DNA from: Dromaius novaehollandiae
Taxonomy: Eukaryota; Chordata; Aves; Casuariiformes; Dromaiidae
Assembly: GCF_036370855.1 (NCBI RefSeq)
Contig: NC_088111.1
Span: forward strand, 21,673,501-21,737,500
Direction: 5' to 3'
DNA length: 64,000 nt
In this document: piece by piece, positions 1 through 10,384 of the stretch
Position numbering within the stretch: the stretch's first letter is position 1
How the letters are laid out: every line of letters begins with the position of its first letter
Position numbers and translations under genes: made by a program
The notes under the pieces: generated by a model
Databases searched by the model: none
Told to the model about the DNA's origin: nothing
Seen by the model: the letters and a program-made list of their open reading frames with translations, nothing else

Positions 1-329
1 TGTGGGTGTGGGCTGTGCTGGGGACAGAAAAGTGGGTCCTTCACCATCCCAGCTTGGCAAAGGGGACAAAGGAATTCAGGAATTCATCCCCCTGGTGCAA
101 GAACTACCTACTTCCAATGGGAAAGTCAGGAAAAGCTCCCTGTCTGAGAGGGAAATGGAAGGAGGGAAATGTGGTATCTCCCTCTTCGGGAGGCATGCTT
201 CCCTGTACCAGGGCTGTTCTTCTGCCCATCTTCATCTATTTGGTTCAAAGAGGAAGATTTAGTCCTCCTCACTGGACCAGTGTCATTACAAATCCCTAGC
301 CAGGACTGCACTCTTGGCATGACCATGGC

Positions 330-631
330 TCCTTCTTGTTCCCCAGAGCAGTCACTGTTCAGGTGGCCTTGGAGCAACACGCTGGAGAACTGGCAGTGTG
401 AGAGGGTGAGCGAGGCACCTTCTAGAGCAGAATGAGCAGCTACTACATGTTCTGTTACTGGCAGGGGGTGCAGGGCTTCCTGGCCTGCAGGATGGCAATT
501 TCTCTGTAGAGGGTTTCTGGGTTTGCTTTGAGGAGAGAGTGGAGGGCTCCCAGAACAGATTCACACTGAGGATCCCAGCAGCAAAGCGAGGTGGCAAGGT
601 GGTGTATTACTGCGGTGCTATGCTCACACTG
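330..631 (+). pseudogene. TCR V segment pseudogene (V-alpha/delta-like)
   Basis: Decayed V exon. After a possible leader-intron acceptor (cccag at about 340-344) pieces of V framework appear in shifting frames: QVALEQHAGEL resembles FR1, SSYYMFCYWQGVQG resembles CDR1-FR2 with W-Q in place of WYRQ, and NRFTLRIPAAKRGGKVVYYC (about 558-612) is a clear FR3 ending in the conserved YYC. Stop codons and frameshifts lie between the pieces. A heptamer-like cacactg follows at 625-631, but the nonamer position (655-663) is poor, so recombination is unlikely. FR3 looks more like alpha/delta V than VH. The gene class is my inference; the V identity is fairly safe. Confidence 0.6.
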
Positions 632-670
632 GAGCAGCTCTTTAGCAGGGTGGAACCTGGCCTCTTTTCA

Positions 671-714
671 GCACCTGGTGTAGTGCCACACTGAAATCAA
701 GTATCTGGAAAAGG
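671..714 (+). repeat. Copy 1 of a 44-bp dispersed direct repeat
   Basis: This stretch just downstream of the first V pseudogene recurs at 4397-4440 with about five mismatches in 44. Both begin gcacctggtg and end in a tatctggaa-type motif. It may mark an old duplication of V flanking DNA. Confidence 0.6.
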
Positions 715-1267
715 GAGGGTGCCTAACAGATATTTCTGTTATGTGATGTTGCACTGATTTCCATGTGATACTGCACCAAGTACTGAACTGCACGGAGGAT
801 TTTTCCAGAATATGATGAAAAAAAAAAAAAATCTCTTTTCTGTACTGTTAGCTCTGGCTCCATCCAAATATGTTCCTTTTTTTTCTGTGGGGGAGCATTA
901 TTTATTTCTGGTTTTGGAAAAACTTATGCATGTAGATGCTTGTGCAATCTATAGTTGCCCTGTATGTGTGTTTGCACACATGGCCCTGAGAATCTTACCA
1001 ACAGATACTTGGGAGAACACTGATCCCCAAGGTTTGCCCCAATACCACATTTGGTCTCCATGTACGAAAGTGGTATGTTAAAATAAGAGCCATTCAGCCC
1101 AGTAGCCTGCCTGTCTGGCCAATGTCAGGTGTCTTGCAAGGACTATAAATATAGAGCAACCACTATTTCCATCCTTTTCACCCTCCTTGCATCAGCTGTC
1201 TGCAACTCAGGGACTTCCCCAAACAGATGTTACAGATCCCACTTTAAATCACTATTTTCAGCTTTCC

Positions 1268-1560
1268 TCTCGCAAGTGAAAGTTGTGACTTCATTCTTGG
1301 GCTTAGGAAATTCATAGTGTCATACAGTCACCTATACCATCTCCAGGAAACCCATCACCAGAAACATTTCTGTCTTGGAATAGGGCTTGAATATATGGGA
1401 TGGTGCTGCCCACACAAGAACATAATGCTCACCCTATCCTTTAAGAGAGAAGGCACCTTCTTTACCGTTGCATATCAGAACTACCTCTTCTTGCCAGAAA
1501 GAGCCATGGACACAGCCACTTATAACTGTGTAATGAAATCAGGGGGATATGCTGGGAACT
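1268..1560 (+). pseudogene. VH-like V segment pseudogene (possible VH-delta relic)
   Basis: Decayed V exon whose framework resembles immunoglobulin VH rather than V-alpha. An FR1-like SQVKVV sits at about 1271-1288. An FR2-like LGIGLEYMGW (compare PGKGLEWMGW of VH) is at about 1373-1403. An FR3-like stretch ends in MDTATYNC (compare EDTATYYC) at about 1508-1531. Stops and frameshifts separate FR1 from FR2, and no convincing RSS follows. VH-like segments used with TCR delta (VH-delta) are known in birds, amphibians and monotremes, and this one lies just upstream of the D-delta segments. Calling it VH-delta is inference; a very old ordinary V is the alternative. Confidence 0.5.
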
Positions 1561-2225
1561 AAGCTAGTGGGCTATTCCTAAAATGGGCAATTGGGTTAAA
1601 ATATAATGGAGATTATTTGGGGGCCAAGAAGCCTTATGCTGGAAGGCTAGGATCATTTTGCTGGAAAGAGGCAGGGTAGCAAGGCCTGAAAGGAATCGGA
1701 CAGTCATGCACACACAAACCACCTACTATTTCCCCTTCAAAACCTACCCTTATCTGCCTAGGATACTTTTCTGGAGGAATCGGGGTCTCCATCTCTTCTC
1801 TTTTCCTCTGAAATAAAATTCAAGGAGGGGTCTTCAGTATCACCTACTGGAAGACAGAGTCTAAACATTACTTCTAGCACCTCACTGGGAGTACTTGAGA
1901 AGCTCCCGCATTTTTTTGAGGAGATGCACCAGGACTGAGAGAGAAAGTAAACACAGAATTGAAACTATAAACCAAAGAATTACAAGCATATGGTTTTTAG
2001 GAGGCTGTGAAGACAGGTGTGTGTCTGCGGCCAGCCAAAGACTTAGCTTGGGAGAAGGCTGCCTAACTGTCAGAACACAGTGACAAAGTCTCACTGACCT
2101 GAGAAGGTTTAGGTAGAAAGTGGAGGTGATGGAAGGGACACCTGTAGGTATTCAGGTTTGGGGCAGAAGATCTTCAAAACTTCATCTCTTTGTCCTGCAC
2201 AGAAGCTAACCAGAACTGACATTCA
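1561..2225. other. No gene seen (V-D intergenic)
   Basis: Open frames are short and show no V, D or J signature. A cacagtg at about 2076-2082 has no partner heptamer or nonamers at legal spacing. Confidence 0.5.
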
Positions 2226-2250
2226 TATAAATATAAATAAATAAATAAAT

Positions 2251-2305
<55 letters not shown>
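2226..2305 (+). repeat. Compound microsatellite (TAAA)n(GA)n
   Basis: A short aaat/taaa run passes directly into a perfect GA dinucleotide run of about 50 bp. Confidence 0.95.
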
Positions 2306-2307
<2 letters not shown>

Positions 2308-3308
2308 TGCACCATTATGCTTGGTAACAACAATAATGCTAATAAAGAAATTTAGTAGTACAGCATGGAGCAAGGCAGATTTGTGAATGAGATGAAACAG
2401 TGCTATTTCCTTCTGTATCTTAGAGCTGGATTTGAGGATTCAGAAACTACTCCACAATTCTAGGTAAACATTAACCAAAATAATCAATCAGATAAAGATC
2501 AAATGAAAAGCCAACTTTAGTCAACCATAACTGCATGTTCCCCAAATTCTGAAACTCGGCTAGAAGCCTCTATCAATAAATAAAAAGTCCAAAGCATAAC
2601 CAACTCAGTGGTCAAATAATCTAGTTCATAAGATCAGAGAAACTGAAAAAAAATAGTAGTGAGAGTATATAATCGGGAAAAAAAGCCCTCCAAAGACCCT
2701 TATAAAAATGGCAATCATCTAGATCAAAAAAAATATAAATATTAAAAATCAAATACCTTAATGAATAAATAACTTTTAGCACATGAAGACAAAAAGAGTT
2801 AATTAAGCCACCAACAACTAAACCAAAATAAGCTCTGAAAAAATGAGTGAATATTGACCCATCTTTGTTTGTCATGAAAAAATGATGTACCAGTATAAAT
2901 ACTTTGAGATCCAGAAAGGATTAGAAAATTTAGAACAAAATTTAATTGAGTATTGATATGATTGGGACAGCTCATACACAGATATTCTTTAAAAAGTCTC
3001 TGATTTTCTACAAATTTGTTAAAAATAAATCAGGAATCAAGTCCTTCAAGTAAGAATAGCTCTAACAGCCTGAATGGATGCATATTCAGTTTCACAAGTA
3101 TGAGCAATGTTTTAGTGAGAGGTGAGTATTATCTCATCTACCAAAAAAAACGATGCTGATAATTCTGTTTTCAGTATATAGCAACCTGTCTGTGACAATA
3201 TCAACTTATTCAGGACTAAAAGTGTAAAGAGGAAGAGGGAAATAAAATCCAGCTCTTCAAAGGGCATGAAAGAGGAGAAGTCACCTGGCACTGAAATAAA
3301 AACACAAA
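2306..3308. other. AT-rich stretch without recognisable genes
   Basis: AT-rich DNA with only short chance open frames. Nothing resembling V, D, J or a repeat family that I recognise. Confidence 0.5.
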
Positions 3309-3387
3309 TGTTTTTGTATGACTGTCTATCACTGTGTGGACTACGTACCACAGTGTTTGAAAAAGACTGAAGTACTGTGTACAAACC
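3309..3387 (+). other. D-delta segment with 5' 12-RSS and 3' 23-RSS
   Basis: Complete D unit. Nonamer tgtttttgt (3309-3317), 12-bp spacer, heptamer cactgtg (3330-3336), 12-bp coding core tggactacgtac (3337-3348), heptamer cacagtg (3349-3355), 23-bp spacer, nonamer gtacaaacc (3379-3387). Both heptamers match consensus exactly and both spacers have exact legal lengths. 12-RSS on the left and 23-RSS on the right is the known arrangement of TRD D segments and allows V-D, D-D and D-J joining. The core can be read in three frames: WTT, GLR and DYV. Too short for any ORF scan. Confidence 0.92.
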
Positions 3388-4396
3388 GACTTTCTCACTG
3401 AGTTCACTTGAACATGGAACAGGGTCCCCTGCATAGCCTCTTCTTCTACAGACAGTTGTATCCACAAACACAAGTTTGCTTCCCAGCATGACAATTGGAA
3501 GATCTTTCTATGCCAGGACAGTTTGCCTGGTGTTCAAAATCAAATCTAGAATCTTGCAAACCACATAAATTTGGACACCTGTGACTATCGGGTCAAGTTG
3601 AGCAGGTGGGGTTTTAACACATATTTTAGATGCTTCCATCTAAGCTTGTCATTGTGTTCTATTCTTCCCTCCTCCCTCCCTCACAGAGTGCAGACAAGGT
3701 AAGATTTGTTGACTCCCTTTGGTTAAGAACAAAGATCCTTTTTTGCCCCATATCCAGTAGTGGCCAGAAGCAGATGAATAAAGCAGAGGACAAGAGCAGG
3801 AGACTTACACAGGACACTTCACCCTGGTAATCTCACAGCTATCAGACATGAGAACAAGGACTTTAAATCACATGTGGTTGCTTTGTACTTAAAAATGCCC
3901 AGCTGATCTCTATCCAATTGATTTTTGTCCATGCCTCTATTGCCCCCATCTACCCATTTGCAGTGATGATTTCCTCTGGCAAAGTGATCTGTCCAAACAA
4001 CCTATTGTATTAAAAAACAAACAAAAACAAAACCAAAAAACCCAACTCCTTTTGTACCAAGCTTTATACCTGATAGCTCCTGCACTGTAAAAGATTGAAC
4101 CATCCCTTTCTACAAACTTACGTGATTTATTCACCCTCCACCCTGCCCCTCAAAAGTCACTGCCTGAGACTTACAAAGGGCACATGGAAGCAAATATGCA
4201 GCATGTAAGGTGGGGAGGGAAGAAACCAGCTCAACCCCACAGTCAGAAGACCAAGGACAACAGAGTCATGACAAAGCATCCCTCACCTGCAGTAAATAAA
4301 TAAATAAATGAAAGCACATATTCAGATGGAGCCAGGGTTAATAATACAGAGAAGAGACTTTTTATCATAGTCTGGAAAAATCCTCTCTGCAGTTCC
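3388..4396. other. No gene seen between the first D-delta and the CR1 region
   Basis: Only chance frames. A pyrimidine-rich stretch lies near 3660-3690 and an ataaataaat run near 4291-4312. Confidence 0.5.
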
Positions 4397-4440
4397 GCAC
4401 CTGGTGCAATGCCACATTGAAATCAGGTATCTGGAAGAGG
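4397..4440 (+). repeat. Copy 2 of the 44-bp dispersed direct repeat
   Basis: Matches 671-714 with about five differences and lies immediately before a CR1 fragment. Confidence 0.6.
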
Positions 4441-4455
4441 ACAGTTTAGCTAATA

Positions 4456-4885
4456 CGATTAGAGGAGAGTTGAGGTTGGGAGGTCTCTCTGGAGATTGTC
4501 TAGTCCAACCACCCTGCTCCAGCAGAGTCAACTAGAACAGGTTGCCCAGGACCCTGTCCAGATGGCTTTTGAGTATCTCCAAGGAAGGAGACTCCACAAC
4601 CTCTCTGGGAAACCTGTTCCCGTGTTTGACCACTCCCACAGTAAAAGCAATGTTTTCTTATACTTGAATGGCATTTCCTGTGTTTCTAGTTGTGTCCTTT
4701 GCCTCTTGTTCCATCACTGGATACCACTGAGAAGAGTCTGGCTCCATCCCCTTTACTTACATACATCAGGTATGTTGATAACATATTGATAAGATCCCCC
4801 TAAGCCTTCTCTTCAGGCTAAAAAATCCCCTCTCTCAGCCTCTCCTCAGATGACAGATCCTCCAGTCCCTTAATCATACAATGCA
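4456..4885 (-). mobile_element. CR1 LINE 3' fragment, antisense
   Basis: Reads as the reverse complement of an avian CR1 3' end: gttgaggttgggaggtctct, then tctagtccaaccaccctgct, gactccacaacctctctggg, accactgagaagagtctggc and gataagatccccctaagcct, in CR1 order. It is diverged from the copy at 15085-16306, so probably older. Beyond about 4885 the CR1 match fades; up to about 5340 I see no other recognisable feature. Confidence 0.85.
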
Positions 4886-6190
4886 AAACCATCTCCCACA
4901 GCCCTGGTCTCAGACAGAACCCCAGGCACTCCCTGCAGCCCAAGACCTGCAAGCTGCACCCTCCTTCTGGGTCTCCATCTGGACTGAGGCCTGTGCTGTT
5001 ACAGGGAAAGTTGTTCAAATATTTGCTAGGGGAACATGCCTTGTGGCCCATCACCACCATTGCTGAGGACATGGATGATCTCCTCAACAGAGCTGCTGGC
5101 CCCTTTTGATCTCACTACTGCCTCTGTTCACTACACTCTGGAAGCTGCACTCCAGGCCTGGCTCTTATACAGGCTTCTCCCAATCACTGGCTAAAATGGT
5201 GCTTGACCTCCCTAATCAAGGGTCAGCTGAAATAAAAGCTCCAAGCATCCTTTTGTGAAGACCCTTTTGAGCTGTCAGAGCTCATTACAGCTGCTGAAGC
5301 TTGCTAGAAGTCACAGCCTCCTGCAGCCATCCTTTTCTGGCCGCAGCAGGAATTCTCAAGCTCCTTGAAAGCCTCCCAGAAGGCTTCCCACAAGTCTTTT
5401 GATGATGCCAGAAGACGTTCCCAGGGTATTCAGAAACAAAGGCTGGAAACTGCTGCGCCAGAGAATATCACTCCAAATCTTTGTTCTGAATTGGTACTCC
5501 CCGCACACCCCATAGCTATGGTGATGCACCCCACCACACACACTTCTCAGTTTTCTTTCTCATGGAGGCATGAGAGAGATGCCAAAAACAACACAAAGCT
5601 GTACTCCCTTGCCAGCATGTGTCCACTCCTCTTTTTCATTTTAATTCTCCTTGAATTTCTGTCATGGCGTAGCTTGCAGAGAAGCAGGCGGCAGTGTCTG
5701 TGGGTGATAGGGAGTGCAGCTGCAGGGAGAAATGGTTCTTGGGGATGTCTCTGAAGATACTGATTCTATTTTTGGAAAGATAGGGCATAGTGTCTTTTCC
5801 TGCCTCAGAAAAACACAATCATTCATTCTAGATTTCTCTGGGACTCTGCTTGTACCACTGCCCCATGAAACTGCCATCTGAGTTACTCATCTTAGACAGC
5901 ATGCCTGAGGATGAGAAACGATGAGAAACTATGAAAGCTTGCATTGCCCCAGCCAAGCACTCCCCAAGCTTCACATGGGAACAAGCACCTGGGATTGAGG
6001 AAGAGGAGAAGGAAAGGAGCAAAACTTGTGATCAGGTGAGGAAAACCCCAAAGTCCTAAGGAATAATATATTTCTATGTGTATGCACTTAGAGAGAATCA
6101 GAACAAACACAGAGAAGAAATAGCAAATTCTCTTTCTTTCTTTCCGAACATGCAACTCACAAATGCAGTCACACCCAGAAAGGTAAGACA
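4886..6190. other. Unassigned sequence between CR1 fragments
   Basis: Open frames of up to 129 codons occur (for example 5365-5754) but show no recognisable domain. Some of this may be strongly diverged CR1 or other repeat. Confidence 0.4.
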
Positions 6191-6194
6191 TGCA

Positions 6195-6495
6195 TGACCA
6201 CAGCTTGCAAAGAAGCAGGAATCCATTACTTTCTCAAGGATCAAGGCGAGGCTGACTGGCCCATCATTCCCTGGATCCTCCTTCTTGCCCTTCTAGAAGA
6301 CAGGAATGTCATTTGCTTTCTTCCAGTCTTTAGAAACCTCCCCAATTGCCATGAGCTTTTAAAGCTAATGAAGAGTAGCCTCACAATGGCATCAGCCAGC
6401 TCCCTCAGCAATTGTGGGTGCATCCACCAGGACCCACAGTCTTGGGCACGTTCAGATTGTTTAAATATTCCTAACCTGATCCTCCTCCACTAAGG
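6195..6495 (-). mobile_element. CR1 LINE reverse-transcriptase fragment, antisense
   Basis: The minus strand encodes LLRELADAI...SWQLGRFLKTGRK, followed by RRARRRIQG, matching the CR1 ORF2 stretch that carries the 'W..A.V.PI.KKG....P..YRP' region of LINE reverse transcriptase. The frame is broken. Confidence 0.8.
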
Positions 6496-6529
6496 GTAAG
6501 AATTCCTTGCTCCAGACTCTCCCACTGGT

Positions 6530-7450
6530 CTCATGGATTCCTGAAGACAGGTTTACCAGGCTGAGGCTGAGGCAAAGAAAGCATTGGGTAGCTTGGTCTT
6601 GTCTGTGTCTTTTGTCACCAGGTCCCCTGCCCCATTCACCAGTGGGCCCACATTTGCGCTAATCTTACTTTGGCTGCTGATGTACCTTTCAAAGCCCTTC
6701 AAGGTACTTCCTTATTTTTGTACATACACTTGGCCAACCTGTTGGCAAAGATACTTTTGCCCCACTTAGTCAGGTGAATCCCATCTATTCCAAGGAATCT
6801 TCAGTCCTAAGAGAGTGTCTCACGTTCACAGAAACCAAAACCGTGTTGGCAACACTAGCTGCACAAAAAACTGTCGATGTGCCGGCTCTGTCCACTCCTC
6901 CTCAAGCACTTCCCTCTCATCAGCATGAGGACAAAACCACCAGGGCCCCCATGCCTTTGTCCCTGCCCCCAGAGCCATGTAGTCACTCTTGATACTTCCC
7001 AGGTTTCCGCTGGCACTATGGCTTATGCCCACAGGGAAGAACAGCAGGGGTTAACACTCTGCAGGTGGAGAAGCAGCTTTCCTCCTGGTGCCAGAAGCCA
7101 TAAGCTTCAAGCCTTCACCATCATAGGTGTCTGTACTTCCCAACCTGATAGGCACAAACTTGACCTGCTCTTCCTTTGGTTGAGATGGAGGTTTGGGCTC
7201 TTGAGCCTGCAGGGTTTTGGCAAAGATCCAGTCAGTCTCTTTCTCGTTGTGTCTGACACCGCACAGTCTTCTGACTATCTTCCACAGCTCCTTTGTTTGA
7301 TGATACAGACCTTCAACAAACATCCATTTCCTGTAGGCTACAAGACCATTGCGCCCTACTCTCTGGTCTTAACAGCTGCAATCTCATCCCACTCTTATCT
7401 ACCCTGGAAGTCATTCCAAGGATCATTTTCCAAGCTTTCCACTGCAGAAT
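6530..7450 (-). mobile_element. Probable upstream part of the same CR1 copy, antisense
   Basis: Text such as ttttgtcaccaggtcccctg, agtgggcccacatttgcgct and gctgctgatgtacctttcaa follows the reverse complement of CR1 sequence upstream of the reverse-transcriptase core. Certainty falls after about 6800; the frames at 6877-7452 show no cellular domain. Confidence 0.5.
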
Positions 7451-7989
7451 GACACCTCCCTATACTCTCCTCACACTCAGAGGAAGTATAAAGTAATTGC
7501 ATTTATTTTTAAGCCCTTGAATGGACATTAGGTTGCAATGGGGGATAGAGAGATGCAATCTCCATGACTACAAAGTGTTGAAAACCTCTTACACGAGCAG
7601 CAACGTGAAGTGGTTCAGAGAATTCAGCTAGCTCTAGGGCATAAGAATGGGCCACTTCACTCCTTGGGGCCACTTCCGGCTGTGGGATTCTCAGGCCTCC
7701 TTGTCCCATGGTGAAGTGAGAGAACTTAACTCCCAGTGGCAGTCTTCAACTCCAATCTGTTAAATTATCAAACTAAAGGTTTTGTACCCACCCATACGGT
7801 GCTCCTGACACTTGGGCAGATCAAGCCTTGAGCATATCACCGTTGCCTTATGTTCCCTCAAACATCTTTTCTCCCTCCCCCCCCCCAATACTAGTAAACC
7901 TCTCCCACACATCTGTCCCCAGCCCAACAGTAGTTAGAAAGTAGCACTGACTCATTTCCTTTTTACACCACCTGCATCTCTCTGTACCC

Positions 7990-7992
<3 letters not shown>

Positions 7993-8023
<31 letters not shown>
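7993..8023 (+). repeat. Poly-T tract (about 31 bp)
   Basis: Uninterrupted T run. Confidence 0.95.
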
Positions 8024-8027
<4 letters not shown>

Positions 8028-8970
8028 CAGTATGTTGGGTACATGGGCAGGATGCACTTAGCATGGGGTAAGCTGGTGAGAAATCTTACTTCAGGGTAAG
8101 AAATCCATTTATTTTTCAAGGACTGTTTTCTTTATGTCCTTTTCTATGATAAAAGAACATGCACAAATACCCCTGCTCATATACCAAGGGTGCTCATATA
8201 CCTGTTCATATACCCATATACCATATACCTGCTCATATTCATCAATTAAAAGATACTTTGCCTATTACCTCATGGCTTTGTTCACACTCTTGCATTGCAA
8301 CTTCTCTGCAGTAGGGACTTTCTTCTTTTCTTTCTCCATAAGATATTGGACAATAGTCAAAAAAAATCTAATCACCACACCTCTAATTCCTACATGAGCA
8401 ATGGCCAAATGAAGTCCTAGGTTATTTTAGCCTAGCCCACAAAAGAGGGATGTATTCACACATTCAGTATCTTCCTCCTCAGCAGCTGCCTTATTATTTA
8501 ATAGCCACTTTTATGTGGCTTTATGTGTACCTCTTCTAAAAAAGAGCAATCATTCCCCCTCCTTTTTCATCTTACTAAAAATAGGATAAAGACTCCCTTA
8601 GGCACCAAATAGTCCCCAGATACCAACTCTGAGAGCCCACATCCAGCACATTCCTCAGCCTCCTGAGCATTAAAAGTTAATTCAAGATGAAGAAGAAGAC
8701 AGCTTCCTGCAGCTCAGAAGAATTTTGGTAAGTGCTTTGAAACAGCACTAAAAGTACTGAAAAACTACACTTTCTATCATGCTTAGCTCCATGGGACTTT
8801 TTTGGGATACTGCATAATCCCACAGATTTTGCTTAAAATTCCACCTTTTTGTACTATTTTAGACCCTTCTTTGAAAGCCATATCCTGTTTCTTCATGTGG
8901 TATGTTGGGACAGAAAACACTCAAGAAGTCATGTGATTTCCTGTATAATCCAAAATGCTCATGGTAAAAA
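8024..8970. other. No gene seen upstream of the second D-delta
   Basis: Chance frames only. A short tcatatacc-type internal repeat lies at about 8165-8245. Confidence 0.5.
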
Positions 8971-9049
8971 AGTTTTTGTAACGAAGTGTATCACTGTGTT
9001 TGGGGAGTATCACAGTGATATAAATGGCATAAAGTCCTGTACGAAAACT
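8971..9049 (+). other. D-delta segment with 5' 12-RSS and 3' 23-RSS
   Basis: Second complete D unit. Nonamer agtttttgt (8971-8979), 12-bp spacer, heptamer cactgtg (8992-8998), 12-bp core tttggggagtat (8999-9010), heptamer cacagtg (9011-9017), 23-bp spacer (9018-9040), nonamer acgaaaact (9041-9049). Both heptamers are perfect. It lies about 380 bp upstream of the first J-delta, as expected for the D nearest the J cluster. The G-rich core gives Gly in two frames and a stop-free third frame. Confidence 0.93.
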
Positions 9050-9398
9050 TGAAGATGCAAAAAAGACAATATATCTTAAGGAGAAAAAGAGATAGAAGCT
9101 TGAAATGCTTGAGAAGACAAATCCAGCATTGTTTTCCTATTTGCATTTGTCATGGAACAATAGAGCTCACAGAGTTTCCAAGAGATGGAAGAAAGGGATA
9201 ACTGTGAAGTCCTGTCCTGGATCAAGCCATTTGAAATCATTGAACTATTGAATTACTGTTTTTCCCCTCCCAGTTCTGGAAGAAAATGTGGCTCTGGACA
9301 CCCTAATGGGATTTTACGTATGAATAATTAGGACAAACATCTGGATTTTCATTTCCTGTTTTACACACACACCTTTTGAATAAAGTGAGGAAAGTGTT

Positions 9399-9478
9399 AC
9401 TTATTTGACTACGTATTAACAGTGTGAGAACAGAGAAGCTCATATTTGGAAGTGGGACCACTCTCACAGTTGAACCAA
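9399..9478 (+). CDS. J-delta segment 1 with 12-RSS
   Basis: Nonamer-like acttatttg (9399-9407), 12-bp spacer, heptamer cagtgtg (9420-9426), then J coding 9427-9478 reading RTEKLIFGSGTTLTVEP with a full FGSG core. It ends one base into a codon at donor gtaagt, matching C-delta exon 1. Looks functional; the nonamer is weak. Confidence 0.9.
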
Positions 9479-9891
9479 GTAAGTACCATTATTTTTACTT
9501 CTATAAGTTAAGTTAAAATGTGGTGGTAGGGGAGGACAAAGGTATCTTGTGATTTGGTGTCACCGTAAGCATTTTCTGATGCTGGAATCTCTGGAGTACA
9601 CTCTCCACAGCCGGGGCTTCAGGATGAGTCCTCAGGTTGTATCTGCCTAGAAAGGCTTCACAGCAACAACTGGGCTAGCTGTGTATCTCACCAGTATTCT
9701 GCAATCCCCAAACACCATTGTTGTGCACTACTGAAGCTTAACATGCCATAATTTTTGCCCAATCTGGATGGAACTCTGACCCAGCATCAGCATGAAATGT
9801 GTTAACTTTAGTTATCCGTGTTTCAGTGGATTTTCATTGACTCATTTTGAGCAGTTATGCACAGCTCAGCATAAAGCTGACATGAGAGAGA

Positions 9892-9969
9892 AGTTATAGG
9901 ACAGCTCTTTAGCTCTGTGGTATAATAAGCCAGTTTTTGGCACTGGCACCACACTCACAGTGTTACTAG
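9892..9969 (+). CDS. J-delta segment 2 with weak 12-RSS
   Basis: Heptamer-like ctctgtg (9913-9919) sits 12 bp after agttatagg (9892-9900), a poor nonamer. Coding 9920-9969 reads YNKPVFGTGTTLTVLL with an intact FGTG and donor gtaagt in the right phase. The coding part is sound; recombination may be inefficient. Confidence 0.85.
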
Positions 9970-10188
9970 GTAAGTAATTTTATTGGCATGGAGGGAGAGG
10001 AGGAAGGTTAAATAATGTTGAGCTTTAATTTTCATAGCTGCCTCATATCCAATCCCTCTCAGAATGAATGGGAATTAGGTACTAAGTTGCCTAGATTTTG
10101 AAAAATGCAGATACAATAGTGGGAAGGTGTTATAACAAAGCCTTAGATTTTTCCCCCTTTAACTGGAATTTGGCCATGTAGAACAAAG

Positions 10189-10190
<2 letters not shown>

Positions 10191-10222
<32 letters not shown>
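10191..10222 (+). repeat. Poly-T tract (about 32 bp)
   Basis: Uninterrupted T run between J-delta 2 and 3. Confidence 0.95.
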
Positions 10223-10223
<1 letters not shown>

Positions 10224-10301
10224 TGGAGAGGAAAAAGAGTGCCTTAAAGGCTTTCAGGGAACATCAACCTGAATAGTTTCAGATGTCCCTAGGAAAAGAC
10301 A

Positions 10302-10384
10302 GGATTTTTGTAGTGACTGTTTGAGTCATGAGCAAGACCCCTGATATTTGGAAATGGTACCCTTCTGAAGGCTGACACTTCTAA
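10302..10384 (+). pseudogene. J-delta segment 3, probably defective
   Basis: A good nonamer ggatttttg (10302-10310) is followed at 12 bp by a poor heptamer (gagtcat). The coding part reads ARPLIFGNGTLLKADTS, with FGNG intact but an unusual KADTS end. The only GT donor (aagtattg, GT at 10385) is one base off the phase of the other J segments, so splicing to C-delta would shift frame. Probably a pseudo-J. Confidence 0.65.

Noticed and set aside
2040-2110. cacagtg near 2076 as a third D or a V RSS
   Set aside because: No partner heptamer with 12-RSS, no nonamer at 23 bp and no V framework before it.
6877-7452. 191-codon plus-strand frame
   Set aside because: Runs antisense through probable CR1 sequence; not a cellular gene.
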